From contig CALSMH010000002.1 in NCBI GenBank assembly GCA_943787405.1, positions 1 through 64,000 of the forward strand: DNA of 64,000 nucleotides, in the 5' to 3' direction. The notes beneath the pieces were generated by a model. It made no database searches. It was not told the DNA's origin and saw only the letters and a list, made by a program, of their open reading frames with translations. Position numbers and translations under genes: made by a program. Source of the DNA: an uncultured Nitrosomonadaceae bacterium (lineage in GTDB: Bacteria; Pseudomonadota; Gammaproteobacteria; Burkholderiales; Nitrosomonadaceae). Every line of letters starts with the position of its first letter. The stretch's first letter is position 1. Of this stretch, positions 39,241 to 49,020 are shown one piece after another.

Positions 39241-41190
39241 ATGATTGAAATTCAAAAACTTTATTTATTGGTTCCATTGGCCCCGCTGGTTGGGTCGCTT
39301 ATTGCTGGGTTATTAGGGCGTGTGATAGGCACGACCTGGAGCCATCGTATTACTATTGGAATGATGTTTGTGTGTTTGGCAGCGTCTATCATCATTTTTA
39401 TGGATGTTTCAAAGGGGAATATCTATAACGGAAGTGTTTATACTTGGATGACTAGCGGTACAGCTCAGTTTGAGATTGGATTTTTGATCGATAAGCTTTC
39501 CGCTACAATGATGGTCGTTGTAAGCTTTGTATCTCTTATGGTCCATATCTATACCATAGGTTATATGAAGGGAGATCCTGGTTATCAGAGATTCTTTAGT
39601 TATATATCCCTTTTTACTTTTTCAATGCTAGTGCTGGTGATGTCCAATAACTTTCTTCAGCTTTTCTTTGGCTGGGAGGCTGTTGGGTTAGTTTCATATC
39701 TGTTGATTGGATTCTGGTATACGAGGCCAACAGCTATCTATGCAAATTTGAAAGCTTTTTTAGTGAATCGTGTGGGTGATTTTGGATTCCTTCTCGGCAT
39801 AGGTATGGTTTTAATGCACGCTGGTTCACTGGATTATGCAACGGTGTTTGCTCAAGCGCCACAGATTGCATCTCAGACAGTTGAAATTATTCCTGGATTG
39901 CCGTGGATGCTTATGTCAGTAATATGTATTCTTTTATTTATTGGTGCAATGGGAAAATCTGCACAGTTTCCACTACATGTCTGGCTACCCGACTCCATGG
40001 AAGGACCCACGCCAATATCAGCATTAATCCATGCAGCAACAATGGTAACTGCAGGTATCTTCATGGTGGCACGCATGTCTCCGTTATTTGAACTATCTGA
40101 TACAGCTTTAACAGTGATGTTGGTAATTGGCAGCATCACTACCTTATCAATGGCATTGGTGGCGATTGTACAGAATGATATAAAGCGTGTGGTTGCTTAT
40201 TCAACCTTATCTCAGCTTGGATACATGACAGTAGCACTGGGTGTATCAGCTTATTCAGTGGGAATATTCCATCTCATGACACATGCCTTTTTCAAGGCAG
40301 TACTGTTTCTCGGAGCAGGATCTGTAATTATCGCAATGCATCATGAGCAAGATATGACGAAAATGGGTGGCCTTAAAAAATATATGCCTGTTACGTACGT
40401 AACGATGTTTATTGCTGGGTTAGCCAATGTAGGCTTTCCGGGGCTTTCTGGTTTTTTCTCAAAAGATTCTATTATCGAAGCAGTACATTTCTCAGATATT
40501 GCTGGTGCAAATTTTGCATATTTTTGTGTATTAGTAACGGTCTTTGTTACAGCTTTTTATACATTCCGTATGTTATTCATGACTTTTCATGGTAGTCCGC
40601 GTATGGACCAGCATACTAAAGAACACTTACATGAATCACCGTGGGTAGTTACATTGCCTCTTATTATCTTGGTAATACCAGCAATTGGTGCAGGTTGGTT
40701 AATTGAATCAATGCTCTTTGGTAATTATTTTGGGGAATCGATACAAATCGGATCGCAGCATGAGGCAGTCGCTAAAATGGGGGCACAATTTCATGGTATC
40801 TGGGGAATGATGACTCATGCACTTACAACATTACCATTCTGGTTTTTATTGGGTGGAATTTTTACTGCTTGGTATTTTTATATGGTGAAGACTGACATGC
40901 CTGGGAAAATCAAGCAGAAATTTGGACCAATCTATACTTTGCTAGATCGAAAATACTATATTGATGAGTTTTATTCTTGGCTTTTTGCTGGGGGCGCACG
41001 TACTTTAGGGCGTGGTTTTTGGAAATTTGGTGATGTAAAAATTATTGATGGATTTTTTGTTAACGGCTCTGCACGGGTAGTTGTCTGGGCCGCTACGTTA
41101 ATACGTCAATTTCAATCAGGTTATATCTATCATTACGCCTTTACCATGATTGTGGGTGTATTCGTTCTTCTAAGTTTTTGGTTATATTAG
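39241..41190 (+). CDS. nuoL: NADH-quinone oxidoreductase subunit L
   Basis: A 649-residue Mrp-antiporter-like subunit at the distal end of the membrane arm. It has about 16 membrane helices, the FFGWEAVGLVSYLLIGFW helix with the conserved Glu, the Lys-bearing GKSAQFPLHVWLPDSMEGPTP segment, and HAATMVTAGIF. The long lateral helix near the C-terminus is accommodated by the length. It is a proton-translocating unit of complex I. Confidence 0.96.
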   Translation: MIEIQKLYLLVPLAPLVGSLIAGLLGRVIGTTWSHRITIGMMFVCLAASIIIFMDVSKGNIYNGSVYTWMTSGTAQFEIGFLIDKLSATMMVVVSFVSLMVHIYTIGYMKGDPGYQRFFSYISLFTFSMLVLVMSNNFLQLFFGWEAVGLVSYLLIGFWYTRPTAIYANLKAFLVNRVGDFGFLLGIGMVLMHAGSLDYATVFAQAPQIASQTVEIIPGLPWMLMSVICILLFIGAMGKSAQFPLHVWLPDSMEGPTPISALIHAATMVTAGIFMVARMSPLFELSDTALTVMLVIGSITTLSMALVAIVQNDIKRVVAYSTLSQLGYMTVALGVSAYSVGIFHLMTHAFFKAVLFLGAGSVIIAMHHEQDMTKMGGLKKYMPVTYVTMFIAGLANVGFPGLSGFFSKDSIIEAVHFSDIAGANFAYFCVLVTVFVTAFYTFRMLFMTFHGSPRMDQHTKEHLHESPWVVTLPLIILVIPAIGAGWLIESMLFGNYFGESIQIGSQHEAVAKMGAQFHGIWGMMTHALTTLPFWFLLGGIFTAWYFYMVKTDMPGKIKQKFGPIYTLLDRKYYIDEFYSWLFAGGARTLGRGFWKFGDVKIIDGFFVNGSARVVVWAATLIRQFQSGYIYHYAFTMIVGVFVLLSFWLY

Positions 41191-41272
41191 GATATAAGGT
41201 TTCAGCATGGTGGAATTTCATGCTTTTACAAATTATGGGCAACTGAAGGCCGATAAATAAAACGGAATAAAT

Positions 41273-42757
41273 ATGCTGTTTGGTTTCCCTTTGATAAGTT
41301 TAGTTATTTGGCTACCAATTTTGATTGGTATCTTGGTGTTTGCTACTGGCGGCGATAACAACGCACGCTTGGCCAAGTGGGTAGCACTTATAGGCTCAAT
41401 AATGGGCCTGTTAGTGGCGATCCCGCTATATATGCAGTTTGATCCAACTATGGTTGGGATGCAGTTTGTTGAATATCATACCTGGATTGAAAGTTTTAAT
41501 ATTCACTATCATCTAGGCATAGATGGCATATCTATGCCATTAATTTTACTAAATTGTTTTATTACCCCGTTAGTAGTAATTGCTGGATGGCAGGTAATAA
41601 ATAACAGAGTGTCCCAGTATATGGGGGCATTTCTTGTTATGTCTGGGATTGTTAATGGTGTGTTTTCATCGCTTGACGCCATTCTATTCTACGTGTTTTG
41701 GGAGGCCTCGTTAATTCCAATGTTTCTTATAATTGGTGTCTGGGGTGGTCCTAACCGTGTTTATGCTGCGATTAAATTCTTTCTTTATACCCTCATGGGT
41801 TCCTTATTGATGCTGGTTGCATTTATATATCTTTATAATGTTTCAGGTGGTAGTTTTTCGATACTTGACTATCACAAACTATCGCTACCACTAACCCCGC
41901 AAATTCTTATATTCATTGCTTTCTTGATCGCATTTGCTGTCAAGGTACCAATGTGGCCGGTGCATACCTGGTTACCTGATGCGCACGTTGAGGCGCCTAC
42001 AGGTGGTTCGGTTGTATTGGCAGCAATACTATTAAAATTAGGTGGCTACGGGTTTTTGCGGTATTCCTTACCAATTGTCCCGGATGCCAGCGAGTATCTT
42101 TCTGGCATGATGATAGGACTTTCATTAATTGCAGTTGTATACATTGGGTTGATTGCTTTAGTACAGGCAGACATGAAGAAACTTATAGCCTATTCTTCGG
42201 TTTCGCATATGGGATTTGTTACTTTGGGATTCTTTTTGTTTAGCTCCTATGGTATTGAAGGCGCAATGGTACAAATGATTTCACATGGATTTATTTCTGG
42301 GGCAATGTTTCTTTGTGTAGGGGTGATGTACGATCGATTGCACTCACGTCAGATTTCTGATTATGGTGGTGTAGCGAATAAAATGCCCGTATTTGCTGCA
42401 TTTTTTATGTTATTTGCGATGGCAAATGCTGGGCTGCCTGGTACCAGTGGTTTCGTTGGAGAATTCATGGTAATCATGGCGGCAATAGAAACAAATTTCT
42501 GGTATGCATTTTGTGCTGCTACAACACTAATTTTTGGGGCGGCTTACACTCTGTGGATGTATAAAAGAGTAATCTTTGGGGCGGTAGCCAATGCTAAAGT
42601 TGAGACATTAAATGATGTTTCTTATCGAGAGATATTTATATTAACGATTCTGGCAGTGGCTGTTCTATGGATTGGTCTTTATCCATTACCGTTGACGGAA
42701 GTAATGCACGCTACTGTAGATGATTTGCTAGCGCATTTATCGCGCAGTAAATTATAA
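41273..42757 (+). CDS. nuoM: NADH-quinone oxidoreductase subunit M
   Basis: A 494-residue antiporter-like subunit with about 14 helices. The FYVFWEASLIPMFLIIGVWG helix carries the conserved Glu, VKVPMWPVHTWLPDAHVEAPT carries the pumping Lys, and HMGFVTLGFF and a GTSGFVGEF motif follow. It lies between NuoL and NuoN in the arm and in the operon. Confidence 0.96.
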   Translation: MLFGFPLISLVIWLPILIGILVFATGGDNNARLAKWVALIGSIMGLLVAIPLYMQFDPTMVGMQFVEYHTWIESFNIHYHLGIDGISMPLILLNCFITPLVVIAGWQVINNRVSQYMGAFLVMSGIVNGVFSSLDAILFYVFWEASLIPMFLIIGVWGGPNRVYAAIKFFLYTLMGSLLMLVAFIYLYNVSGGSFSILDYHKLSLPLTPQILIFIAFLIAFAVKVPMWPVHTWLPDAHVEAPTGGSVVLAAILLKLGGYGFLRYSLPIVPDASEYLSGMMIGLSLIAVVYIGLIALVQADMKKLIAYSSVSHMGFVTLGFFLFSSYGIEGAMVQMISHGFISGAMFLCVGVMYDRLHSRQISDYGGVANKMPVFAAFFMLFAMANAGLPGTSGFVGEFMVIMAAIETNFWYAFCAATTLIFGAAYTLWMYKRVIFGAVANAKVETLNDVSYREIFILTILAVAVLWIGLYPLPLTEVMHATVDDLLAHLSRSKL

Positions 42758-42793
42758 ATAAGTAAAGTATGAACTTATATTTAAGGAAGATGG

Positions 42794-44233
42794 ATGAATT
42801 TTCTGTTACCTAACCTAGTTCCAGCTTATCCGGAGATATTTCTCCTGATTATGGTATGCGTGGCGTTACTGGCTGAACTTCTGGTAGGAGATAAGCTACC
42901 TTATATTTCATATTTATTGTCTCAGATTGCGTTATTTGGCTGCGCTTTTATTACCTTCTTTACTTTTTCTCCTGAAGTTGTCTATACCTTCTCCGGTATG
43001 TTTGTGGATGATACTTTAGCCGATATATTAAAGATGATTGTTTATATAACGGTATCTATATTTCTTGTGTATTCTCATAAATATGTTGCTATGCGTGATA
43101 TGTTTAGTGGCGAATTCTTTAGCTTAGTTTTATTCGCTACACTTGGAATGATGGTTATGATATCAGCCAATCACTTTCTAACGCTTTACCTAGGACTGGA
43201 GCTTTTGTCATTGTCACTCTACGCAATGGTTGCTTTACGACGTGATTCAGTTGTGGCAACTGAGGCTGCCATGAAATTCTTCATTCTGGGGGCACTCGCT
43301 TCTGGTTTCTTATTGTATGGGATGTCGCTAGTTTATGGTGCGACTGGCGGTGCTTTGGACATTACTCGTGTTGCAGAAATGATCCAAGGTGGTGTCGATA
43401 ATCCAAAGGTACTTGTGGTAGGGCTAGTTTTTATTATTGCTGGAATTAGTTTCAAACTGAGTGTAGCGCCTTTTCATATGTGGGTCCCAGACGTTTATCA
43501 TGGCGCCCCTACAGCGGTAGTATTATTTATTGGTTCAGCACCTAAGATTGCAGCTTTTGGTTTTATTATGCGTCTGTTGGTTGAAGGAATGGGCGGGATG
43601 GCCGCTGACTGGCAAGAGATGCTCATTATTATTGCGGTGCTGTCAATGTTAGTTGGTAATTTTGCTGCAATTGCACAAACAAATATTAAACGAATGCTCG
43701 CTTATTCCACTATCTCGCATATGGGCTTTATGCTCTTGGGAATTATCAGTGCTGATAGTAATGGTTATAGCTCTGCTATGTTTTATATGATTGTATACGT
43801 GGTAATTACGCTAGGTACATTTGGCATGATCATGCTGCTTTCACGTAAAGAATACGAGGTAGAAAAAATTGACGATTTCAAGGGACTTAACAAACGAAGC
43901 CCTTGGTACGCTTTCATTACCTTATTGTTTATGCTTTCACTGGCAGGAATACCGCCCACAGTTGGATTTTATGCCAAGTTATCAGTGTTGCAGGCAGTTA
44001 TGGGCGTAGGCTATATTTGGTTGGCCATAATAGCAGTATTATTTTCCCTAGTCGGCGCATTCTATTACTTGCGTATTGTTAAGCTAATGTATTTTGACGA
44101 ACCAGAATCTGATGCCGCCATTGCGCCAGCTGGCGATGTTGGGTTACTTATAAGTACAAACGGAATGGCTGTTCTCATTCTCGGCATTTTTCCTCAGACA
44201 CTTATGACGCTTTGTTTTTATGCTCTTCATTAG
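42794..44233 (+). CDS. nuoN: NADH-quinone oxidoreductase subunit N
   Basis: A 479-residue antiporter-like subunit, the third proton channel, adjoining NuoK. It has [21 protein letters not shown] with the conserved Glu, [21 protein letters not shown] with the Lys, and [10 protein letters not shown]. It is the last gene of the 14-gene operon. About 200 bp of AT-rich sequence follows before htpG, with no strong terminator visible. Confidence 0.96.
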   Translation: MNFLLPNLVPAYPEIFLLIMVCVALLAELLVGDKLPYISYLLSQIALFGCAFITFFTFSPEVVYTFSGMFVDDTLADILKMIVYITVSIFLVYSHKYVAMRDMFSGEFFSLVLFATLGMMVMISANHFLTLYLGLELLSLSLYAMVALRRDSVVATEAAMKFFILGALASGFLLYGMSLVYGATGGALDITRVAEMIQGGVDNPKVLVVGLVFIIAGISFKLSVAPFHMWVPDVYHGAPTAVVLFIGSAPKIAAFGFIMRLLVEGMGGMAADWQEMLIIIAVLSMLVGNFAAIAQTNIKRMLAYSTISHMGFMLLGIISADSNGYSSAMFYMIVYVVITLGTFGMIMLLSRKEYEVEKIDDFKGLNKRSPWYAFITLLFMLSLAGIPPTVGFYAKLSVLQAVMGVGYIWLAIIAVLFSLVGAFYYLRIVKLMYFDEPESDAAIAPAGDVGLLISTNGMAVLILGIFPQTLMTLCFYALH

Positions 44234-44434
44234 TAAATTAAATACTAAAGATAGTCTTTTAGATAAAAATAAAAACTACCTGAGTACTCTTGGCCTTTAG
44301 AAAAATATATAAATTTATTCAGTACCTTTGCTATTAAAATTCATTTAATGAATAGTAAGTTTTATAGCCTTAGGCTCAGAAGAATCCTAATTTGACCCCA
44401 TAACGTTACTGCGTTATTTCAAGGAGAATTATTT

Positions 44435-46345
44435 ATGAAAGCTGCAGCTACCAAAGAACAATTTAGTTTTCAAACAGAAGTTAAACAGCTACTAAAGCTT
44501 ATGATTCATTCCTTGTATAGTAACAAGGAGATATTCCTGCGAGAATTAATTTCTAATTCATCCGACGCTGCTGATAAGCTCCGTTTTGAAGGGCTGACAA
44601 AGGCTAAATTATTCGAATCGGATTCAGATTTAAAAATTCGTGTTAGCTATGATGCCAGTGCACGCACCATAACCATTTCAGATAATGGTATTGGCATGTC
44701 CAGGCAAGAGGTAATTGATCACATTGGAACTATAGCTAAGTCTGGTACTAAAGAATTCTTTAGTACCCTTACAGGCGATCAAACTAAAGATACTCATCTG
44801 ATTGGCCAATTTGGGGTTGGCTTTTATTCGTCTTTTATTGTCGCAGATAAAGTGACTCTTATAACTCGTCGGGCTGGATTGGCAGCAAAGCATGGCGTCC
44901 GTTGGGAGTCTGCTGGCGAGGGCGACTATTCGTTGGAAGTAGTCAAGAAAGTTGAGCGTGGCACAGATATTATTCTGCATCTGCGAGAGGGTGAGGATGA
45001 TTTGTTAAATGGTTGGCAGCTGCGGTCCATTATACGCAAATATTCTGACCATATCCCCCTACCTATAGTTTTAAAGAAAGAGGAATGGTCTGAAGAAAAA
45101 AAGACAAATATCATTACTGACGAAGATGAAATTATTAATCAAGCAAGCGCGTTGTGGGCGCGTCCAAAAAATGAAGTTACACCAGAGCAATATGAAGAAT
45201 TTTATAAGCATGTGGCGCATGATTCTGAGGTGCCATTAGCCTATGTACATACTAAAGTTGAGGGAAGGCAGGAGTATACCCAATTGCTTTATATACCATC
45301 ACATGCGCCACTTGATTTATTTGACAAGGAGCATCGCCATGGAATAAAACTTTATGTGCAGCGGGTATTTATTATGGATGACGCTGAGCAATTAATGCCA
45401 AATTATCTGCGATTTGTACGTGGTGTAATTGATTCAAATAATCTTCCTTTGAATGTCTCACGTGAGATCCTGCAGGAGTCTAAAGATATTGATTCAATAC
45501 GATCAGGTTCAGTCAAAAAAGTATTGAACCTACTTGCTGGATTAGCAAAAAGTAAGAAAGGCGCTGATAAAAAGAAATACCAAACTTTTTGGAAAGAATT
45601 TGGGCAAGTCCTTAAGGAGGGGGTAGGGGAAGACTATGCAAATCGAGAGCAGATTGCCAAGCTACTTCGCTTCGTATCTACTCATACTGATAGCGATGAA
45701 CAGATAGTGTCATTAAGCGATTATGTTGGTCGCATGAAGGATGGGCAAGAAAAGATTTACTTTATTACTGCTGATAGCTTAAAAGCTGCCAGGAATAGTC
45801 CGCATTTGGAGGTTTTTCAGAAGAAAGGTATTGAAGTTATATTGTTATTTGATCGTGTGGACGAATGGCTTGCATCTAATCTGTCAGAGTTTGAAGGAAA
45901 ATCACTTCAATCAATTGCAAAAGGCAATCTTGATTTAGGTAACCTTGAGGGTGAGGAAGAGAAAAAAGAACAAGAAAAAGAAGCAAATGATTATAAAGAT
46001 CTTACCGGTAAAATAAAAGACGTTCTTAGTGAGCAAGTAAAGGATGTGCGTATTACTTTGCGCCTTACTGAATCTCCTGCATGCCTGGTCGCTGATAGTA
46101 ATGATATGAGTGGAAATTTAGAGCGTTTGTTAAAGTCAGCAGGGCAGAAAATTAATCACTCTAAGCCAATACTTGAAATTAACCCCCGCCATCCAATGGT
46201 GCAGAAATTAAAATATGAAGAGTCACGTTTTAATGATTGGAGCCATGTTTTGTTTGATCAGGCGATGCTTGCCGAGGGGGGACACTTAGAAGACCCGGCT
46301 TCATTTGTCAAAAGGATCAATGAGTTGTTATTGCAATCAGTTTAG
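44435..46345 (+). CDS. htpG: Molecular chaperone HtpG (Hsp90)
   Basis: A 636-residue cytoplasmic Hsp90. The GHKL ATPase domain has [13 protein letters not shown], the DNGIGM loop, a GTKEFF lid element and [15 protein letters not shown]. The middle domain carries the catalytic Arg in [11 protein letters not shown], and the C-terminal dimerisation domain is complete. AAGGAG lies 8 bases before the ATG. A CCCCATAA hexamer-like element at 44396 could be part of a heat-shock promoter, but no good -35 accompanies it. Monocistronic. Confidence 0.97.
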   Translation: MKAAATKEQFSFQTEVKQLLKLMIHSLYSNKEIFLRELISNSSDAADKLRFEGLTKAKLFESDSDLKIRVSYDASARTITISDNGIGMSRQEVIDHIGTIAKSGTKEFFSTLTGDQTKDTHLIGQFGVGFYSSFIVADKVTLITRRAGLAAKHGVRWESAGEGDYSLEVVKKVERGTDIILHLREGEDDLLNGWQLRSIIRKYSDHIPLPIVLKKEEWSEEKKTNIITDEDEIINQASALWARPKNEVTPEQYEEFYKHVAHDSEVPLAYVHTKVEGRQEYTQLLYIPSHAPLDLFDKEHRHGIKLYVQRVFIMDDAEQLMPNYLRFVRGVIDSNNLPLNVSREILQESKDIDSIRSGSVKKVLNLLAGLAKSKKGADKKKYQTFWKEFGQVLKEGVGEDYANREQIAKLLRFVSTHTDSDEQIVSLSDYVGRMKDGQEKIYFITADSLKAARNSPHLEVFQKKGIEVILLFDRVDEWLASNLSEFEGKSLQSIAKGNLDLGNLEGEEEKKEQEKEANDYKDLTGKIKDVLSEQVKDVRITLRLTESPACLVADSNDMSGNLERLLKSAGQKINHSKPILEINPRHPMVQKLKYEESRFNDWSHVLFDQAMLAEGGHLEDPASFVKRINELLLQSV

Positions 46346-46561
46346 AGCATGTAAAATATTGTTTATTGGAGGTGTGCTAATATCTATCTTCTTGTTTGGA
46401 GACCTGTTCTAGTTAGAATTCTAATTTAAAAATGTGTCTCCACTAGGGCTATATTCTCTATATTATAGAAATATTGGCATTAATTTCAGAAATCTATTTC
46501 TTGTTTATGTTACTTATGAATAACCATAGATAAAAATGCCGATTATTAATACTTCTAAAAC

Positions 46562-47857
46562 ATGAAAAATAGACACGTTAGGATTTTTTTTCTTTATCGC
46601 GTCTTGCTATTGGCTATAGTGTTACTAACATCGGCTCATGCCGAAGAGATTATACCTGAGCCGAGGAATAATTCTTCCATATCTATTTCTATTATCAGTC
46701 TTCAAAAGTTAGGGTTAGAAGCGAACGGATTAATTCGCGCTGCAGAATCTAGAGTAGATGTGGCTAAAGCAGGTGTGGTTAGTGCCGGTGCGTACCCAAA
46801 CCCTGAATTAGAATTTGTTGGAGGGCATAATCGCGCTAGGGCCCCTGGGCCGATATCTGGTAATAGTTATGGGGCGTATGTCAGTCAACAAATTGAAAAT
46901 CCATTTTTACGTATTGCTCGTATTGGTTCAGCTGAAGCTAGTGTTCAAGCTAGCAAGGCAGGCTTGGATCGGACGCGGGCTGACTTGGCTTCTGCGTTAC
47001 GTGTACGAGCATATGAGCTTTTGTTACGACAAGAAATAGCAAGTGTCGAAGCTGGGGTTCTTGAGTTAATCGAAGAGATACGCCACCGCGTTAAAGTAAG
47101 TGTAGATACTGGAGAAACAGCACGTTTTGAATTAATTAAAGCGGACGCTGAGGTTTTGACCGCACAAAGCCGTAAAGAAACCACCGAATTAGATGCACGG
47201 CGTGCAAGAGTAAATTTAATAAAGCTTACTGCTGGAGCATTGAGTACTAATTTTAATATCAATGCTTCTTTGCTCGATAAAGATAACTTGCCACCGTTAG
47301 AAACCCTTCGCCATGAAGTGCAGTTACTTAATCCCGATATCTCTAAGTTGACGGCTGAATTAAATAGCGCGCTCCTTACAACTGATAAGGAGCGTGCTGC
47401 AGTACTTCCATCGCTACAACTAAAATTTGGGCAGCAACGAGATCCTGAGTTTGCTTATAATATAGCCAGCTTAAATGTTCAAATACCATTATTTAATCGT
47501 CGTCGGGGGCCTATTGCAGAGGCTGTATCAGAATCGGCACGGTTGAAGGAAACTCTGGACTACCGTAGGTTTGAGATTATTCAACTTCTTGAATCATCTT
47601 GGCAGCGGAGGCAGATTGCTAAACGTAAAGTAGAGATGTTTGAGACAGGAATAATTAATCAAGCTGAATCAGCGCTTCGTGTGGCTCAGGCAGCATATCG
47701 TTTTGGTGAGCGTGGATTACTGGATGTGCTTGATGCGCAACGTGTACTACGTAGCGTGCGAGCAGATTTATTGCAAGCTAGATTTGAGTACCAGGTAGCC
47801 GTTTCTGAGATTCTCCGGCTTCGTGGTCAATATCCAAAGGAACAAAGTATAAAATGA
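46562..47857 (+). CDS. czcC: Outer-membrane factor of heavy-metal efflux system (CzcC-like)
   Basis: A 431-residue TolC-type outer-membrane protein. A signal peptide ends near residue 28 (LTSAHA/EEI), and two long helical hairpin repeats follow, with EASVQASKAGLDRTRADLA and the QAAYRFGERGLLDVLDAQR signature near the C-terminus. It forms the exit duct for the CzcB-CzcA pump. Its stop overlaps the czcB start by 4 bp (ATGA). No metal-specific residues can be read here. The gene begins at ATG 46562 without an obvious Shine-Dalgarno. Confidence 0.88.
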   Translation: MKNRHVRIFFLYRVLLLAIVLLTSAHAEEIIPEPRNNSSISISIISLQKLGLEANGLIRAAESRVDVAKAGVVSAGAYPNPELEFVGGHNRARAPGPISGNSYGAYVSQQIENPFLRIARIGSAEASVQASKAGLDRTRADLASALRVRAYELLLRQEIASVEAGVLELIEEIRHRVKVSVDTGETARFELIKADAEVLTAQSRKETTELDARRARVNLIKLTAGALSTNFNINASLLDKDNLPPLETLRHEVQLLNPDISKLTAELNSALLTTDKERAAVLPSLQLKFGQQRDPEFAYNIASLNVQIPLFNRRRGPIAEAVSESARLKETLDYRRFEIIQLLESSWQRRQIAKRKVEMFETGIINQAESALRVAQAAYRFGERGLLDVLDAQRVLRSVRADLLQARFEYQVAVSEILRLRGQYPKEQSIK

Positions 47858-49017
47858 AGTCAATTGTTTTAAATACTGGTGCTATCGTTTTCATTGCGCT
47901 ATTTGTAGTCGGATGTGGTGATAGTGAACCTGTAATCCTTCCTGAAGGGCAGAAGGCGATTGTATCTAAAAAAGATATTTTTAGTATTCAGCTTAAGCCT
48001 GGAATGACTAAGCACCTCAAAGTTGGATTGCCTGTATCGCTGGAACTTGCTGATAGATTACGGGTACCTGGCCGGATAGAGCCAGATGAGGAAGCGCTTG
48101 TTCGTATAGGTGCTAATGTAACCGGACGTATTGTCGAAGTAAATTCAAGGCTGGGTGACGAGGTAATCTCTGGGGGTGTTCTGGCAAAGATATCTAGTCC
48201 AGAATTTACCGAAGCTCAGCTTGCATTTTTACGTGCAAATTCTGAGACAACATTAGCTGAGCGCGCATCTGAGCGTGCAACTCAGTTATTATTAGCTGAT
48301 GTAATTGGGAGCGCAGAATTACAACGTCGCGAATCTGAATTACAAGTTCTTCGAGCTGAGCAAAGTGCAGCTAAGGATCAATTACGTTTATTAGGAATAG
48401 GTAGCGAGTCTCTTGATACTCTTAAAAAATTTGGACGTATTCTTCCTTCGGTTGAGATTAGTTCTCCGATAGAGGGTACTGTTATTGAACGTAAGGTTTC
48501 AGTTGGTCAAGTGGTAGAACCTTCTGATCAACTATATACGGTTGCAGATTTATCTTCGGTTTGGGTAGTAGGAGATGTACCTGAACAAAGTGCAAGAGGA
48601 GTAAGAATTGACCAGCATGTAGAGATATATATTCCGGCACTAGGTGATGTGCGTTTAATAGGGAGAATTGTATTTGTTGCAGAGACCGTTGATCCTGAGA
48701 CCCGAACAGTTATGGTGCGTACATTAGTAGATAATGAGTTTCGTGCTTTGAAGCCAGCTATGCTTGCACGAATGTATATTACGGGCGTACAAAATAAGAA
48801 ATTGGTAATTCCAGAGGGGGCAGTAGTGCGTGAGGATAATCGTGATCATGTTTTTATTGCGCAGGGAAATGATAGCTTTCTCCTTGTGCCCGTAGAGTTA
48901 GGTGAGGCAATTGGTCAAGTGAGACCGGTACTTGAAGGACTCGATAAGGATCGGGAAATTGTTCTTGATGGGGCTTTTCATTTAAATAATGAGCGCAAGC
49001 GCGCTGATCTGGAATAG
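47854..49017 (+). CDS. czcB: Periplasmic adaptor of heavy-metal efflux system (CzcB-like)
   Basis: A 387-residue membrane-fusion protein. The N-terminus has a lipobox-like FVVGC at about residues 18-22, so it is probably a lipoprotein anchored in the inner membrane. It has a barrel-sandwich/lipoyl part (GANVTGRIVEVNSRLGDEV), a helical hairpin (about 115-165), a second lipoyl half (SSPIEGTVIERKVSVGQVV) and beta-barrel/membrane-proximal domains. It bridges CzcA to CzcC. It overlaps czcC by 4 bp and ends 3 bp before czcA: one operon. Confidence 0.88.
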   Translation: MKSIVLNTGAIVFIALFVVGCGDSEPVILPEGQKAIVSKKDIFSIQLKPGMTKHLKVGLPVSLELADRLRVPGRIEPDEEALVRIGANVTGRIVEVNSRLGDEVISGGVLAKISSPEFTEAQLAFLRANSETTLAERASERATQLLLADVIGSAELQRRESELQVLRAEQSAAKDQLRLLGIGSESLDTLKKFGRILPSVEISSPIEGTVIERKVSVGQVVEPSDQLYTVADLSSVWVVGDVPEQSARGVRIDQHVEIYIPALGDVRLIGRIVFVAETVDPETRTVMVRTLVDNEFRALKPAMLARMYITGVQNKKLVIPEGAVVREDNRDHVFIAQGNDSFLLVPVELGEAIGQVRPVLEGLDKDREIVLDGAFHLNNERKRADLE

Positions 49018-49020
49018 AAG

